A DNA stretch of 64,000 bases from NCBI GenBank assembly GCA_002383165.1, contig DFXK01000014.1, forward strand, positions 1-64,000, given 5' to 3'. The stretch's first letter is position 1. Each line of letters begins with the position of its first letter. Shown one piece after another: positions 1 through 7,901 of the stretch. The notes below the pieces were generated by a model, which did no database searches, was not told the DNA's origin, and worked only from the letters and a program-made list of their open reading frames with translations. Source of the DNA: Flavobacteriales bacterium UBA4110. GTDB lineage: Bacteria > Bacteroidota > Bacteroidia > Flavobacteriales > Weeksellaceae. The translations under genes were made by a program, and so were the position numbers.

Positions 1-78
1 ACCATTGTAACGGCATCCTTTTGTGATGAGGAACGAAGAGCAAAAGATATAGTGGAAAGCAGTTTCCCGGCTCCTTAA
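1..78 (+). CDS. C-terminal end of an unidentified protein (partial)
   Basis: Frame 1 is open from the first base to TAA at 76-78 and ends the protein with residues such as FCDEERRAKDIVESSFPAP. The gene starts outside the window. The alternating charged pattern recalls the repeat of YflT-like general stress proteins, which would suit a place beside catalase, but 25 residues cannot establish this. The hairpin at 84-114 follows the stop directly, which supports a real gene end. Confidence 0.4.
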   Translation, partial: TIVTASFCDEERRAKDIVESSFPAP

Positions 79-83
79 AAAAG

Positions 84-114
84 AAACGCTGCTTCAATAA
101 GTGAGGCAGCGTTT
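84..114. terminator. Bidirectional intrinsic terminator between the partial gene and katA
   Basis: The 12-base arms AAACGCTGCTTC (84-95) and GAGGCAGCGTTT (103-114) pair with one G-T wobble around a 7-base loop. A and T flank both sides. It sits between the converging stops of the partial gene (78) and katA (135), so it can serve both. Confidence 0.75.
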
Positions 115-134
115 CAGGAATATTAAAGTGTTTG

Positions 135-1625
135 TTACTTGGTGTGATTCATTGCATTGGCATCGATATTAACGCCCAACCCCTGCGCAACTCTCATTCC
201 TAACTCTATGTTTGCACGGAAAAAATGACACAGCTGGCGGTTGATGATTTCGTCACGTTTCGGTCCGTCTATGCCGCTCATGTGACCCACAATATTATTG
301 ACTAATGCTGTTCTGGCTTCCTGATTGAGAGCTTTTGTATAAAACAATCCGGGCTGTGTGTAGTGGTCGTCATCATTTTGATTTCTGTCATAATGGGCAA
401 CGTGGGTATTGTCCAAATCATACTCAAAAGCTTTGTAGGAGCTATCTGGTTCGATGTCGCTGAAACTGTTTGGATAATAATTTGGTTTGTCACCATAATT
501 GGAGTCATCTGCCATAGCACCTCCTCTTTGGAAATTGTCTACGGCAAACGGGCATCTGTTCACCTCGAGCTGATGAGAATTGACTCCGACTCTGTATCTG
601 TGCGCATCGGCATAAGAAAATAATCTGCCTTGTAACATCTTGTCCGGAGAAAAACTGATACCATCAACCAAATGGCTTGGCGCAAAAGCAGACTGTTCAA
701 CGTGCACAAAATAGTTTCTTGGCACTTCATTCAGTTCCATTACACCGACTTCCTGCAATGGGAATTCGTCCTGAAACCAGACTTTTGTTACATCAAAGGG
801 GTTCCAACGCCATTCTTTGGCTTGTTGTTCGGACATTGTCTGGATATACAGTTTCCATTTTGGGAAATTTCCGGCTTCTATTTCATTGACTAAATCTTCC
901 TGAGCAAAATCCGGATTTTCGCCCTTCATTTTAGTTGCATCTGCATCGGAAAAATTTTTGATGCCTTGCTGAGTTTTGAAATGGAACTTAACCCAGGTTC
1001 TTTCGTTTTTATCATTAATCATAGAAAATGTATGGGACCCAAAGCCGTGCATATGTCTGTGACCGTAAGGTGTTCCTCTGTCCGACATCAGAATCAGAAC
1101 CTGATGTAGTGATTCGGGATTGAGTGACCAGAAATCCCACATCATTGTTTTACTTTTCAGGTTGGTTTTCGGTACACGTTTCTGAGTGTGAATAAAATCC
1201 GGGAATTTTTTGGCATCTTTAATAAAGAAAACAGGTGTGTTATTTCCCACCAGATCCCAGTTTCCGTCTTCGGTGTAGAATTTTAAGGCAAAACCCCTAG
1301 GGTCTCTTTCTGTGTCAGCACTTCCCATTTCTCCGCCTACAGTTGAGAATCTTGCAAACATTCGGCAGGAATTTCCAACTTTGGAAAACAGTTTTGCTCT
1401 GGTGTATTGGCTAATGTCGTGCGTTACGGTAAAAGTTCCATATGCGCCAGAACCTTTGGCATGTACAATTCTTTCGGGGATTCTTTCTCTTACGAAGTGG
1501 GCAAGATTTTCCTGTAGAATAAAATCTTGTAATAAAACAGGGCCTCTCGGTCCAACGGTTTGAGAATCTTGATGCTCATAATATGGTGAGCCAACGGCGT
1601 TTGTGAGTTTTTTTTTGTTTTCCAT
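135..1625 (-). CDS. katA: Monofunctional haem catalase (clade KatA/KatE)
   Basis: A 496-residue small-subunit catalase that converts hydrogen peroxide to water and oxygen in the cytoplasm. Visible signatures are the catalytic His in VHAKGSGAYG (His55), the catalytic Asn in LVGNNTPVFF (Asn128), the distal-side segment FARFSTVGGE, and the proximal haem Tyr motif RLFSYADAHRYR. The length is normal for the family, and the product has no signal peptide. It is transcribed away from oxyR across a 114-bp gap. Peroxide induction through OxyR is the likely control, inferred from the pairing. No clear TAnnTTTG box is present on the minus strand in that gap. Confidence 0.97.
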   Translation of the reverse strand: MENKKKLTNAVGSPYYEHQDSQTVGPRGPVLLQDFILQENLAHFVRERIPERIVHAKGSGAYGTFTVTHDISQYTRAKLFSKVGNSCRMFARFSTVGGEMGSADTERDPRGFALKFYTEDGNWDLVGNNTPVFFIKDAKKFPDFIHTQKRVPKTNLKSKTMMWDFWSLNPESLHQVLILMSDRGTPYGHRHMHGFGSHTFSMINDKNERTWVKFHFKTQQGIKNFSDADATKMKGENPDFAQEDLVNEIEAGNFPKWKLYIQTMSEQQAKEWRWNPFDVTKVWFQDEFPLQEVGVMELNEVPRNYFVHVEQSAFAPSHLVDGISFSPDKMLQGRLFSYADAHRYRVGVNSHQLEVNRCPFAVDNFQRGGAMADDSNYGDKPNYYPNSFSDIEPDSSYKAFEYDLDNTHVAHYDRNQNDDDHYTQPGLFYTKALNQEARTALVNNIVGHMSGIDGPKRDEIINRQLCHFFRANIELGMRVAQGLGVNIDANAMNHTK

Positions 1626-1705
1626 ATGGTCGATTTTATGATTTAATTCATTGTTGATTTTGCGAAATTCGATAAAAAAAGCTATTTATGAAACAAATTA
1701 ATAAT

Positions 1706-1713
1706 TATATTTG
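1706..1713 (+). promoter_or_regulatory. Putative oxyR -7 element
   Basis: TATATTTG matches the Bacteroidetes -7 consensus TAnnTTTG and lies 26 bp before the oxyR GTG. No good TTG -33 match was seen, so only the -7 half is supported. The shared katA/oxyR intergenic region is where an OxyR operator would be expected. Confidence 0.45.
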
Positions 1714-1739
1714 TAATAGATAAAATTAATTACTAAATC

Positions 1740-2693
1740 GTGAATATACAACAGCTAGAATATCTGATTGCAGTAGATAAATATAAACATTTTGGGAAAG
1801 CTGCACAAGCCTGTTTTATTACCCAGCCAACGCTCAGCGCAATGATTCAAAAGTTCGAAGATGAGCTGGATGTCAAGATTTTTGACAGAACCACACATCC
1901 CATAAGAACTACGGATGCGGGTGCGGAAATCATAAAGGAAGCTCAGAAAGTGATCGATTCCGTGATGGAATTAAAGAACAAGGCCAATTTTCTGAATAAT
2001 ATTCTTGCGGGAAAACTAAATCTTGGGATCATCCCAACAGTTTCAAGTTATATCTTGCCCAATGAAATTTTTTCTTTCCTTAAAAAAAATCCTCAAATTG
2101 AATTGAATATCAAGGAAATGACGACGGAAAGTATTATAAAAGCTCTAAAATCTGGGGAATTGGATGCGGGAATCATTTCTACACCTTACGCGGCGGCAGA
2201 TGAGTTCTATCAGGATTTTCTTTTCAATGAGGAACTGATGCTGTATTCGGCTAATCAAGAAACAGAAACTAAAAAAGATTGCTTCGTAGTCCCGGAGGAT
2301 ATTGATGTGAATAAGGTTTGGCTTTTGGAGGAAGGTAATTGTCTGAGAACACAATTCGAGAACATCTGTCATCTGAAAGAAAATTCTCTGAAACCAAGTA
2401 ATCTCGAATTTTTGGCTTCTAATATCAACACGTTGATTCAAATGGTAGATAAAGTAGGCGGAATCACCATTCTGCCAGAAATGGGAGTAGAGCAATTGTC
2501 TATAGAGCAAAAACAAAAAGTTTCACGATTCATAAAGCCTTTTCCTTACAGGGAAATAAGCTTGATTTACTACAAACCTACTTACAAACAAAAAATTATA
2601 GATGAGTTGATTTCGGAGATCCGCGTTTCTATGGAAAAACGACTTAATTACTATAAAGATTCTGAAAATTACGTCAGTATCAAACCTGAGTAA
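1740..2693 (+). CDS. oxyR: LysR-family peroxide sensor OxyR
   Basis: A 317-residue LysR-type regulator. The N-terminal winged helix-turn-helix covers about residues 1-60, with a typical start (MNIQQLEYLIAVDKYKHF). The C-terminal effector domain contains EEGNCLRTQFENIC, which places Cys201 and Cys210 nine residues apart, as in the redox pair Cys199/Cys208 of E. coli OxyR. This, with the divergent catalase, identifies the protein. The start codon is GTG at 1740; no in-frame ATG gives the conserved N-terminus. It is expected to sense hydrogen peroxide by disulfide formation and to activate katA. Confidence 0.93.
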   Translation: MNIQQLEYLIAVDKYKHFGKAAQACFITQPTLSAMIQKFEDELDVKIFDRTTHPIRTTDAGAEIIKEAQKVIDSVMELKNKANFLNNILAGKLNLGIIPTVSSYILPNEIFSFLKKNPQIELNIKEMTTESIIKALKSGELDAGIISTPYAAADEFYQDFLFNEELMLYSANQETETKKDCFVVPEDIDVNKVWLLEEGNCLRTQFENICHLKENSLKPSNLEFLASNINTLIQMVDKVGGITILPEMGVEQLSIEQKQKVSRFIKPFPYREISLIYYKPTYKQKIIDELISEIRVSMEKRLNYYKDSENYVSIKPE

Positions 2694-2721
2694 ATTCATA
2701 TTACTTCAGTAGGAATTGATT

Positions 2722-2751
2722 TTGAAATCTAAATTATTGTGTGTATTTTTG
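2722..2751 (+). promoter_or_regulatory. metK promoter
   Basis: TTG at 2722-2724 and TATTTTTG at 2744-2751 are separated by 19 bp, a close match to TTG-(17-23)-TAnnTTTG of Bacteroidetes sigma-A promoters. The predicted start near 2757 gives a leader of about 135 nt that contains the riboswitch-like sequence below. Confidence 0.65.
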
Positions 2752-2770
2752 CGGTCGAATTTTGAATAAC

Positions 2771-2820
2771 GGAGGAGAACTTTGACTGATTGCAACCTCA
2801 CTAAAAAATGCTAAAACAGA
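2771..2820 (+). promoter_or_regulatory. SAM-II-like riboswitch in the metK leader
   Basis: The sequence follows the SAM-II pseudoknot plan. P1 is GAGG (2772-2775) with CCTC (2796-2799). The conserved loop end TTGCAA precedes the 3' P1 strand. An A-rich linker leads to TGCTAAAA (2809-2816), and CTG in the loop (2786-2788) pairs with CAG (2817-2819). Known SAM-II aptamers share the order TTGCAA, short P1 strand, A-rich linker, GCTAAAA and pseudoknot strand. Downstream, TTGCAATC (2841-2848) is the exact complement of GATTGCAA (2788-2795) in the aptamer core, a possible switching helix. Placement before SAM synthetase fits feedback control. P1 is only 4 bp, so a covariance-model score would be needed for certainty. 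Confidence 0.65.
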
Positions 2821-2892
2821 TTTTTCTCTTTTAGTTCCTTTTGCAATCCGTATTTTTCAGCCTCAAAACATTAAAAATATAAAAGGAATAAT

Positions 2893-4173
2893 ATGTCTTA
2901 TTTATTTACGTCCGAATCAGTTTCAGAAGGACACCCGGATAAAATTGCCGATCAGATTTCCGATGCGCTTATCGATAATTTTTTGGCTTATGACAAAAAT
3001 TCAAAGGTGGCTTGCGAAACTTTAGTTACCACAGGTCAGGTTGTTCTGGCTGGTGAAGTAAAATCAGAAGCTTATCTAGATGTGCAGCATATAGCGAGAG
3101 ATGTCATCAATAAAATTGGTTACACGAAAAGTGAATATATGTTTAATGGTGATTCTTGTGGTGTGATTTCAGCAATACACGAGCAGTCTCCGGACATCAA
3201 TCAAGGTGTAGACAGAACCTTGGATGAAACGGACTTCGAAGCGAGAGCCAATGCTCAAGGTGCAGGAGATCAAGGAATGATGTTTGGTTACGCTACCAAT
3301 GAAACTGAAAATTATATGCCTTTGGCTTTGGATCTTGCGCATCAAATTCTAAAAGAATTGGCAGATCTTAGACGAGAAGGAAATGCAATTCCCTACCTAC
3401 GACCAGATGCGAAATCTCAAGTAACAATCGAGTATTCTGATGATCATAAACCTGTAAGAATCGACAGTATTGTTGTTTCTACGCAACACGATGATTTTGG
3501 TAGCGAAGAAGCAATGTTAGCTAAAATCAAAAAAGATATTATCGAGATTTTAATTCCTAAAGTTAAGGCTAAACAAAAGCCGGAAATTCAGGAATTGTTC
3601 AATGGTGATATCAAATACCATATCAACCCAACTGGAAAATTCGTAATCGGTGGTCCTCACGGAGATACAGGTCTTACAGGTAGAAAAATCATTGTAGATA
3701 CTTACGGAGGAAAAGGTGCTCACGGAGGCGGTGCTTTCTCTGGAAAAGATCCTTCCAAAGTTGACAGAAGTGCAGCCTACGCAACAAGACATATTGCTAA
3801 AAATCTGGTTGCAGCTGGTGTTGCAGATGAGGTTTTGGTTCAGGTTTCTTATGCGATTGGTGTGGCAGAGCCTTGTGGTCTTTACATCAACACTTATGGA
3901 ACATCTAAACTTGACATTAACGATGGCGAACTGGCAAAAAGAGTTCAGAAATTATTTGACCTAAGACCTTACGCCGTAGAAAAAAATCTTAAGCTTAGAA
4001 ATCCTATCTATTTAGAAACGGCTGCTTATGGCCATATGGGTAAGGATTATTATGTAGCAGATAAAACCTTCAACAAAGGACATAAAAATGAATTGACACT
4101 GAAAGATCTGGAGTTCTTTACTTGGGAGAAGCTGGATCGCGTAGACGATGTCAAAAAAGAATTCGGATTGTAA
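2893..4173 (+). CDS. metK: S-adenosylmethionine synthetase
   Basis: This 426-residue enzyme makes S-adenosylmethionine from methionine and ATP. Family signatures are GHPDKIADQISDA near the N-terminus, the GAGDQGMMFGY hexapeptide region, and the glycine-rich GGGAFSGKDPSKVDRSAAY phosphate-binding segment. The length is slightly above the 380-400 usual for bacteria, as in other Bacteroidetes. ATG at 2893 follows AAAGGAATAAT. It appears monocistronic, with its own promoter, a regulatory leader and a strong terminator. Confidence 0.98.
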   Translation: MSYLFTSESVSEGHPDKIADQISDALIDNFLAYDKNSKVACETLVTTGQVVLAGEVKSEAYLDVQHIARDVINKIGYTKSEYMFNGDSCGVISAIHEQSPDINQGVDRTLDETDFEARANAQGAGDQGMMFGYATNETENYMPLALDLAHQILKELADLRREGNAIPYLRPDAKSQVTIEYSDDHKPVRIDSIVVSTQHDDFGSEEAMLAKIKKDIIEILIPKVKAKQKPEIQELFNGDIKYHINPTGKFVIGGPHGDTGLTGRKIIVDTYGGKGAHGGGAFSGKDPSKVDRSAAYATRHIAKNLVAAGVADEVLVQVSYAIGVAEPCGLYINTYGTSKLDINDGELAKRVQKLFDLRPYAVEKNLKLRNPIYLETAAYGHMGKDYYVADKTFNKGHKNELTLKDLEFFTWEKLDRVDDVKKEFGL

Positions 4174-4195
4174 AATCCAAACTTTAGAAATCTTG

Positions 4196-4231
4196 AAACT
4201 GCTTTATTTTTTTGAATAAAGCAGTTTTTTT
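4196..4231 (+). terminator. metK terminator
   Basis: AAACTGCTTTATT (4196-4208) and AATAAAGCAGTTT (4215-4227) form a perfect 13-bp stem with a 6-base loop, followed by a T run. Confidence 0.9.
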
Positions 4232-4290
4232 ATTTTCTCGTCCATTCGAGCATCACTTTTGCTATTTTTGTGAACAATTAAAATTAATCG

Positions 4291-4776
4291 ATGAGATCAC
4301 TTATATATTCTGCCCTTCTTTTTTTTAGCTTTTGTGGCGTTGCAAAGTCACAAGTTACAGTGCACAAATTAGTTACTGCTGGTTATTCCTATCAAAATTC
4401 AAGTTTTGGAGAAGTGGGTGGTAAATTGCTTTTTCTGAGTAATGATGACGTGGTTTTCCGGACAGGATTATCTGCCTTGATGGGCTCTGTGAATCAGAAA
4501 TTTGCAATAATGCCAAAAATTCAGGCTGATTTTCTATTCAACTTTGAAAGAAATGTAGATTTGTATCACTCCTACTATTTCGTAGCTGGCGCAGAAGCGA
4601 CTAATAAATATATTGCACCAAAAGTAGGTTTCAGTCTTTTCGGAATTGTAGACCTGATGGGAGGTTACGGTTTTTCTCTTGACAAAAGCGGAATCAATGG
4701 AAAAGAACTGAAAGGGCTTAATATCAATTTCACAATAAATATTCCGATTGTCGCCATTAATGATTTAACTAAATAG
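4291..4776 (+). CDS. Secreted protein, probable small outer-membrane beta-barrel, function unknown
   Basis: The 161-residue product begins with a clear signal peptide (hydrophobic residues 4-18, cleavage probably after AKS). The mature part alternates hydrophobic and polar residues with many Gly, Tyr and Phe, as in short outer-membrane barrels, and has no Cys. No named family was recognised. A -7 box TATTTTTG at 4263-4270 lies 20 bp before the ATG, so it probably has its own promoter after the metK terminator. Confidence 0.7.
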   Translation: MRSLIYSALLFFSFCGVAKSQVTVHKLVTAGYSYQNSSFGEVGGKLLFLSNDDVVFRTGLSALMGSVNQKFAIMPKIQADFLFNFERNVDLYHSYYFVAGAEATNKYIAPKVGFSLFGIVDLMGGYGFSLDKSGINGKELKGLNINFTINIPIVAINDLTK

Positions 4777-4975
4777 ATTTTTTTAAATCAAATTAAACAA
4801 AATCGAAAGTTTAACAATTCATTAACGTTTTGTTTGGGCTTTTTTATTACTTTTACAAACCTAAATTTTGCTTATAGAAAAACTCTACTCTTAAAAAATA
4901 ATAACTGAGCCCTGTCAAACCAGTCACAAAAAGTATCTGAGTTGATAGTTGGGTTCAAAAAGTAAGAGTAAAGTT

Positions 4976-5566
4976 ATGAAAACGCAAACGGACAGCAAAC
5001 TGATTTTCCAATATCAGAATGGCGATGAGAAGGCCCTTTCTACATTAATAAACCGACACAAAAAAGACTTGTTCACATTCATCTACTACAAATTGATGGA
5101 TGAAGATCTGGCTAATGACATCTTCCAGGATACATTCATAAAAGTTATCGTTACGCTGAAAGAAGGCAGATATAAAGAAGAGAATAAATTTATTCTCTGG
5201 GCAAAGCGGATTGCCCATAATTTGATTATAGATCACTTCCGTCTTCAGTCCAAGAATATAAAAATTTCCGAAACCTCTTTTGAAAATGAAGAATTTTCTA
5301 TTTTTGATATCATCAAGGAACCAGATGGTAATATAGAAGACTTGCTAATCGAAAATCAAATTAATAACGATTTGCTAAAAATGCTAGTTTTGCTTCCGGA
5401 AAACCAGCAAGAAGTGATTAAACTAAGATATTTTGATGGGTTAAGTTTCAAAGAAATAGCGGATCACACGGAGACGAGCATCAACACAACACTTGGCCGA
5501 GTTAGATATGCGCTCATAAATCTTAGAAAAATCATGGAGGAACATAAAATAATTTTAACAAAATAG
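4976..5566 (+). CDS. ECF-type RNA polymerase sigma factor
   Basis: This is a 196-residue sigma-70 family protein. Region 2 (about residues 10-85) contains NDIFQDTFIKV and FILWAKRIAHNLIIDHFR. Region 4 contains LPENQQEVIKLRYFDGLSFKEIADHTETS, a classic helix-turn-helix. The conserved part starts at MKTQTDSKLIFQYQNGDEKAL, so ATG 4976 is chosen; a TTG at 4949 would add nine unlikely residues. No anti-sigma gene is adjacent, but a 45-residue ORF follows. Target genes cannot be read from the sequence. Confidence 0.92.
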   Translation: MKTQTDSKLIFQYQNGDEKALSTLINRHKKDLFTFIYYKLMDEDLANDIFQDTFIKVIVTLKEGRYKEENKFILWAKRIAHNLIIDHFRLQSKNIKISETSFENEEFSIFDIIKEPDGNIEDLLIENQINNDLLKMLVLLPENQQEVIKLRYFDGLSFKEIADHTETSINTTLGRVRYALINLRKIMEEHKIILTK

Positions 5567-5613
5567 TATAATAAAGATTTTTTTTTGGCGTTATTTTTGT
5601 AAAGTTTTTGCCT

Positions 5614-5751
5614 ATGAAAAAAAACGACACTTTAACTAAAAAAGCGTTGATGCCAAAAAAAGAAACCATCGATTTTCTGCTGTCGTATTCTAAAAATCTT
5701 CAGCCAATGAAAACTAAAATGAAGAAAACCATTTTAGTCTCAAAAAACTAG
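5614..5751 (+). CDS. Small basic protein downstream of the sigma factor
   Basis: ATG at 5614 opens 45 codons ending at TAG 5751. The product is strongly basic (MKKNDTLTKKALMPKKETI at the start, many later Lys) with a short hydrophobic centre, IDFLLSYSK, and no Cys. A -7 box TATTTTTG lies at 5592-5599, 14 bp before the ATG, so it may be transcribed on its own. Its place 47 bp after the sigma gene suggests a linked role, but there is no family assignment. Confidence 0.5.
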   Translation: MKKNDTLTKKALMPKKETIDFLLSYSKNLQPMKTKMKKTILVSKN

Positions 5752-5830
5752 AATTTATTTTTGGATTAAATAATTGATTTTATGACGGAGCTTTCCTACG
5801 TGGATAAAAATTTGACTAGATTTGTGCCTT

Positions 5831-6529
5831 ATGAAAAATATAAGGCACATTTTTTTTGACCTCGACAATACACTTTGGGATCACCGCAAGAATGCATATT
5901 TGACAATCCGGGAACTTTTCAAAAATCAAGAAATTTTTGAGAAATACAAGATTGATTTTGAAGAATTTCACAGTACTTATCACATCATCAATGAAAAACT
6001 TTGGGAACAAATAAGAGATGGGGAAATTGATAAAGATTATCTGAGAAAACACCGTTTTTATGATACATTTTTAAAGTTTGGAGTAGATGATGCGACACTT
6101 GCTGATTATTTTGAACACCACTTCCTAGACGAAATTCTGAAATATAATGAATTGGTGGATGGCGCTTTAGATGTGCTTAATTATCTGAAAGATAAGGATT
6201 ACAAAATGAACATTATTTCCAATGGGTTCCAAGAAGTTACTGAAAGAAAATGCATCTTGTCCGGAATTGCTGCTTTTTTTGAAACGATTACCAGTGCAGA
6301 TTCTGTCAATATCAGAAAACCTCGGCCAGAAATTTTTGAATATTCTCTTAATCTTGCCAAAGCTGAAAAAAACGAAAGCCTTCTAATTGGTGATGACTGG
6401 GTTGCTGATGTAAGAGGTGCGCAGAACTTTGGAATCGATGTGATTTTTTTCGATGTTCTGGATGAAAATCCTCAGGAAGATGGATTAAAATTTATCAAAA
6501 ACTTGTCTGAACTGAAACAGTATCTATAA
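5831..6529 (+). CDS. HAD-superfamily hydrolase, YjjG-type nucleotidase
   Basis: A 232-residue HAD hydrolase. Motif I is FFDLDNTLWDH (nucleophile Asp in DLDNT), motif II ISNGF, motif III the Lys in RKPRPEIF, and motif IV GDDWVADVRGA. A helical cap lies at about residues 20-100. The layout matches YjjG-family 5'-nucleotidases that remove noncanonical pyrimidine nucleotides; the exact substrate is an inference. ATG 5831 is preferred over TTG 5822. A perfect TAGATTTG box at 5817-5824 ends only 6 bp before this ATG, so the mRNA may be leaderless or nearly so. Confidence 0.88.
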   Translation: MKNIRHIFFDLDNTLWDHRKNAYLTIRELFKNQEIFEKYKIDFEEFHSTYHIINEKLWEQIRDGEIDKDYLRKHRFYDTFLKFGVDDATLADYFEHHFLDEILKYNELVDGALDVLNYLKDKDYKMNIISNGFQEVTERKCILSGIAAFFETITSADSVNIRKPRPEIFEYSLNLAKAEKNESLLIGDDWVADVRGAQNFGIDVIFFDVLDENPQEDGLKFIKNLSELKQYL

Positions 6530-6530
6530 A

Positions 6531-6564
6531 AAAATTCCTCTCCAATTTTTTGAAGAGGAATTTT
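6531..6564. terminator. Bidirectional terminator between the HAD gene and trpS
   Basis: AAAATTCCTCT (6531-6541) and AGAGGAATTTT (6554-6564) form a perfect 11-bp stem with A and T tails on both sides, between converging gene ends. Confidence 0.85.
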
Positions 6565-6583
6565 AATTTTCTAAAGTGAGATT

Positions 6584-7552
6584 TTAAATTCCCAGACTTT
6601 CTCTTACTCTTTTAATGGTCTGATTTGCGATGACTCTCGTCTTTTCTGCACCCTCCCGAAGTTTTGCTTCCAGCTCGTCCAGATTATTCATATAATAGGT
6701 GAATGTTTCTCTTTCTTTTGCAAACTTGGTAAGAATCAGCTCCAATAATTCTTTCTTTGCATGACCGTAACCATAATTTCCGGCAAGATATTTCGCTCTC
6801 AGTTCTTCAGTCTGTTCCGGCGTTGCGATGAGTTGATAGATCGCAAACACTTTATCAGTATCCGGATTTTTTGGCTCTTCAAGCGGTGTAGAATCGGTTT
6901 CAATAGACATTACCTGTTTTTTTAGTTCTTTCTCTGGAAGAAAAATATTGATAATGTTGCCTCTAGATTTTGACATTTTCTGGCCGTCTATTCCGGGAAC
7001 GTATTTGGTGTTTTCTTCAAGTTCTGCTTTTGGCAATACAAAAACTTCTCCCATTTGGTTGTTGAATCTTGAAGCCACATCTCTTGCAATTTCCAGATGT
7101 TGAAGCTGGTCTTTGCCCACAGGAACAATCTCGGCATCATAGAGTAAAATGTCGGCAGCCATCAGAATCGGATACGTAAACAATCCAGCGTTCACATCCT
7201 GCAGACGGTCTGCTTTATCTTTGAACGAATGCGCTAAAGTCAACCTTTGGTAAGGAAAAAAGCAGGAAAGATGCCAAGATAACTCGCAGGTTTCCGGGAT
7301 ATCGCTTTGCCTGTAGAAAAAGGTTTTTTCCGTGTCCAGTCCGCACGCAAGCCAAGCTGCAGCAATCTCGTAAGTATTTTGTTTCAACTCCTTTGCATCT
7401 TTAATCTGGGTTAAAGAATGCAGATTGGCAATGAATAAAAAAGATTCGTTTTCTGCTTTTTTTGATAATTCGATAGCGGGAATAATCGCTCCCAAAAGGT
7501 TTCCGAGATGCGGTGTTCCGGTGGCTTGTATTCCGGTCAGGATTCTAGACAT
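6584..7552 (-). CDS. trpS: Tryptophanyl-tRNA synthetase
   Basis: A 322-residue class I synthetase charging tRNA-Trp. The HIGH-type motif is TGTPHLGNLLG near the N-terminus and the KMSKS motif is GQKMSKSRGN near residue 195. The length is normal for bacterial TrpRS. The start codon directly abuts a five-copy heptamer repeat. A good minus-strand promoter (7605-7634) places that repeat inside the 5' leader. No Shine-Dalgarno sequence is visible. Confidence 0.97.
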   Translation of the reverse strand: MSRILTGIQATGTPHLGNLLGAIIPAIELSKKAENESFLFIANLHSLTQIKDAKELKQNTYEIAAAWLACGLDTEKTFFYRQSDIPETCELSWHLSCFFPYQRLTLAHSFKDKADRLQDVNAGLFTYPILMAADILLYDAEIVPVGKDQLQHLEIARDVASRFNNQMGEVFVLPKAELEENTKYVPGIDGQKMSKSRGNIINIFLPEKELKKQVMSIETDSTPLEEPKNPDTDKVFAIYQLIATPEQTEELRAKYLAGNYGYGHAKKELLELILTKFAKERETFTYYMNNLDELEAKLREGAEKTRVIANQTIKRVRESLGI

Positions 7553-7554
7553 TT

Positions 7555-7589
7555 AGATTTTAGATTTTAGATTTTAGATTTTAGATTTT
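7555..7589. repeat. Five tandem copies of AGATTTT in the trpS leader
   Basis: Five perfect copies of the 7-mer lie at 7555-7589, preceded by TT and followed by CTAAAAT. On the trpS strand the unit reads AAAATCT. The array fills most of the predicted 5' untranslated region. Such perfect short repeats can change copy number by slippage. Confidence 0.9.
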
Positions 7590-7604
7590 CTAAAATTCAG
7601 TACA

Positions 7605-7634
7605 CAAAAATAGGAAAGTTATAATGTTTAACAA
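7605..7634 (-). promoter_or_regulatory. trpS promoter
   Basis: On the minus strand, TTG (7634-7632) and TATTTTTG (7612-7605) are separated by 19 bp, matching the Bacteroidetes consensus. The predicted start near 7599 gives a leader of about 47 nt. Confidence 0.55.
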
Positions 7635-7668
7635 AGTATTGGCTTGTTTGATTTCAATCTTGATTTAG

Positions 7669-7800
7669 ACCAGTGAGCTTTTGCTTTGGCAAGATGTTCC
7701 CGAAAATTTATTACTTCCCGAAACAATAGTGGTTTTTACTTTCGAAAGCTTAGACGGAGAATATGAAATCAGTGAATCATTTCACGTAACAATGGAATAA
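7669..7800 (+). pseudogene. Possible decayed gene fragment in the trpS-lspA gap
   Basis: The gap 7553-7901 (349 bp) holds the heptamer array, the trpS promoter and this 43-codon open stretch. It begins right after TAG (7666-7668), has no usable upstream start, and ends at TAA 7800 with residues such as FESLDGEYEISESFHVTME. The composition looks protein-like, so it may be the tail of a lost gene. Chance is a real alternative, and no family is recognised. Confidence 0.25.
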
Positions 7801-7823
7801 TTGGTAAAATAATAAAAATAAAT

Positions 7824-7844
7824 CCTGCCACTAGAAGCAGCAGG
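7824..7844 (-). terminator. Weak terminator-like hairpin after lspA
   Basis: CCTGC (7824-7828) pairs with GCAGG (7840-7844). On the minus strand the stem is followed by ATTTATTTTTATT. It lies 58 bp past the lspA stop. A 5-bp stem is short, so support is limited. Confidence 0.35.
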
Positions 7845-7901
7845 AATATTCTGATTAAATTTTTAAATAATTTCACTTTTGTCTTTCAATTCAAAAAAGT
7901 T

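Noticed and set aside
4949..4975. Extended TTG start of the ECF sigma factor
   Set aside because: The added residues (MGSKSKSKV) are not family-like and ATG 4976 gives the usual N-terminus.
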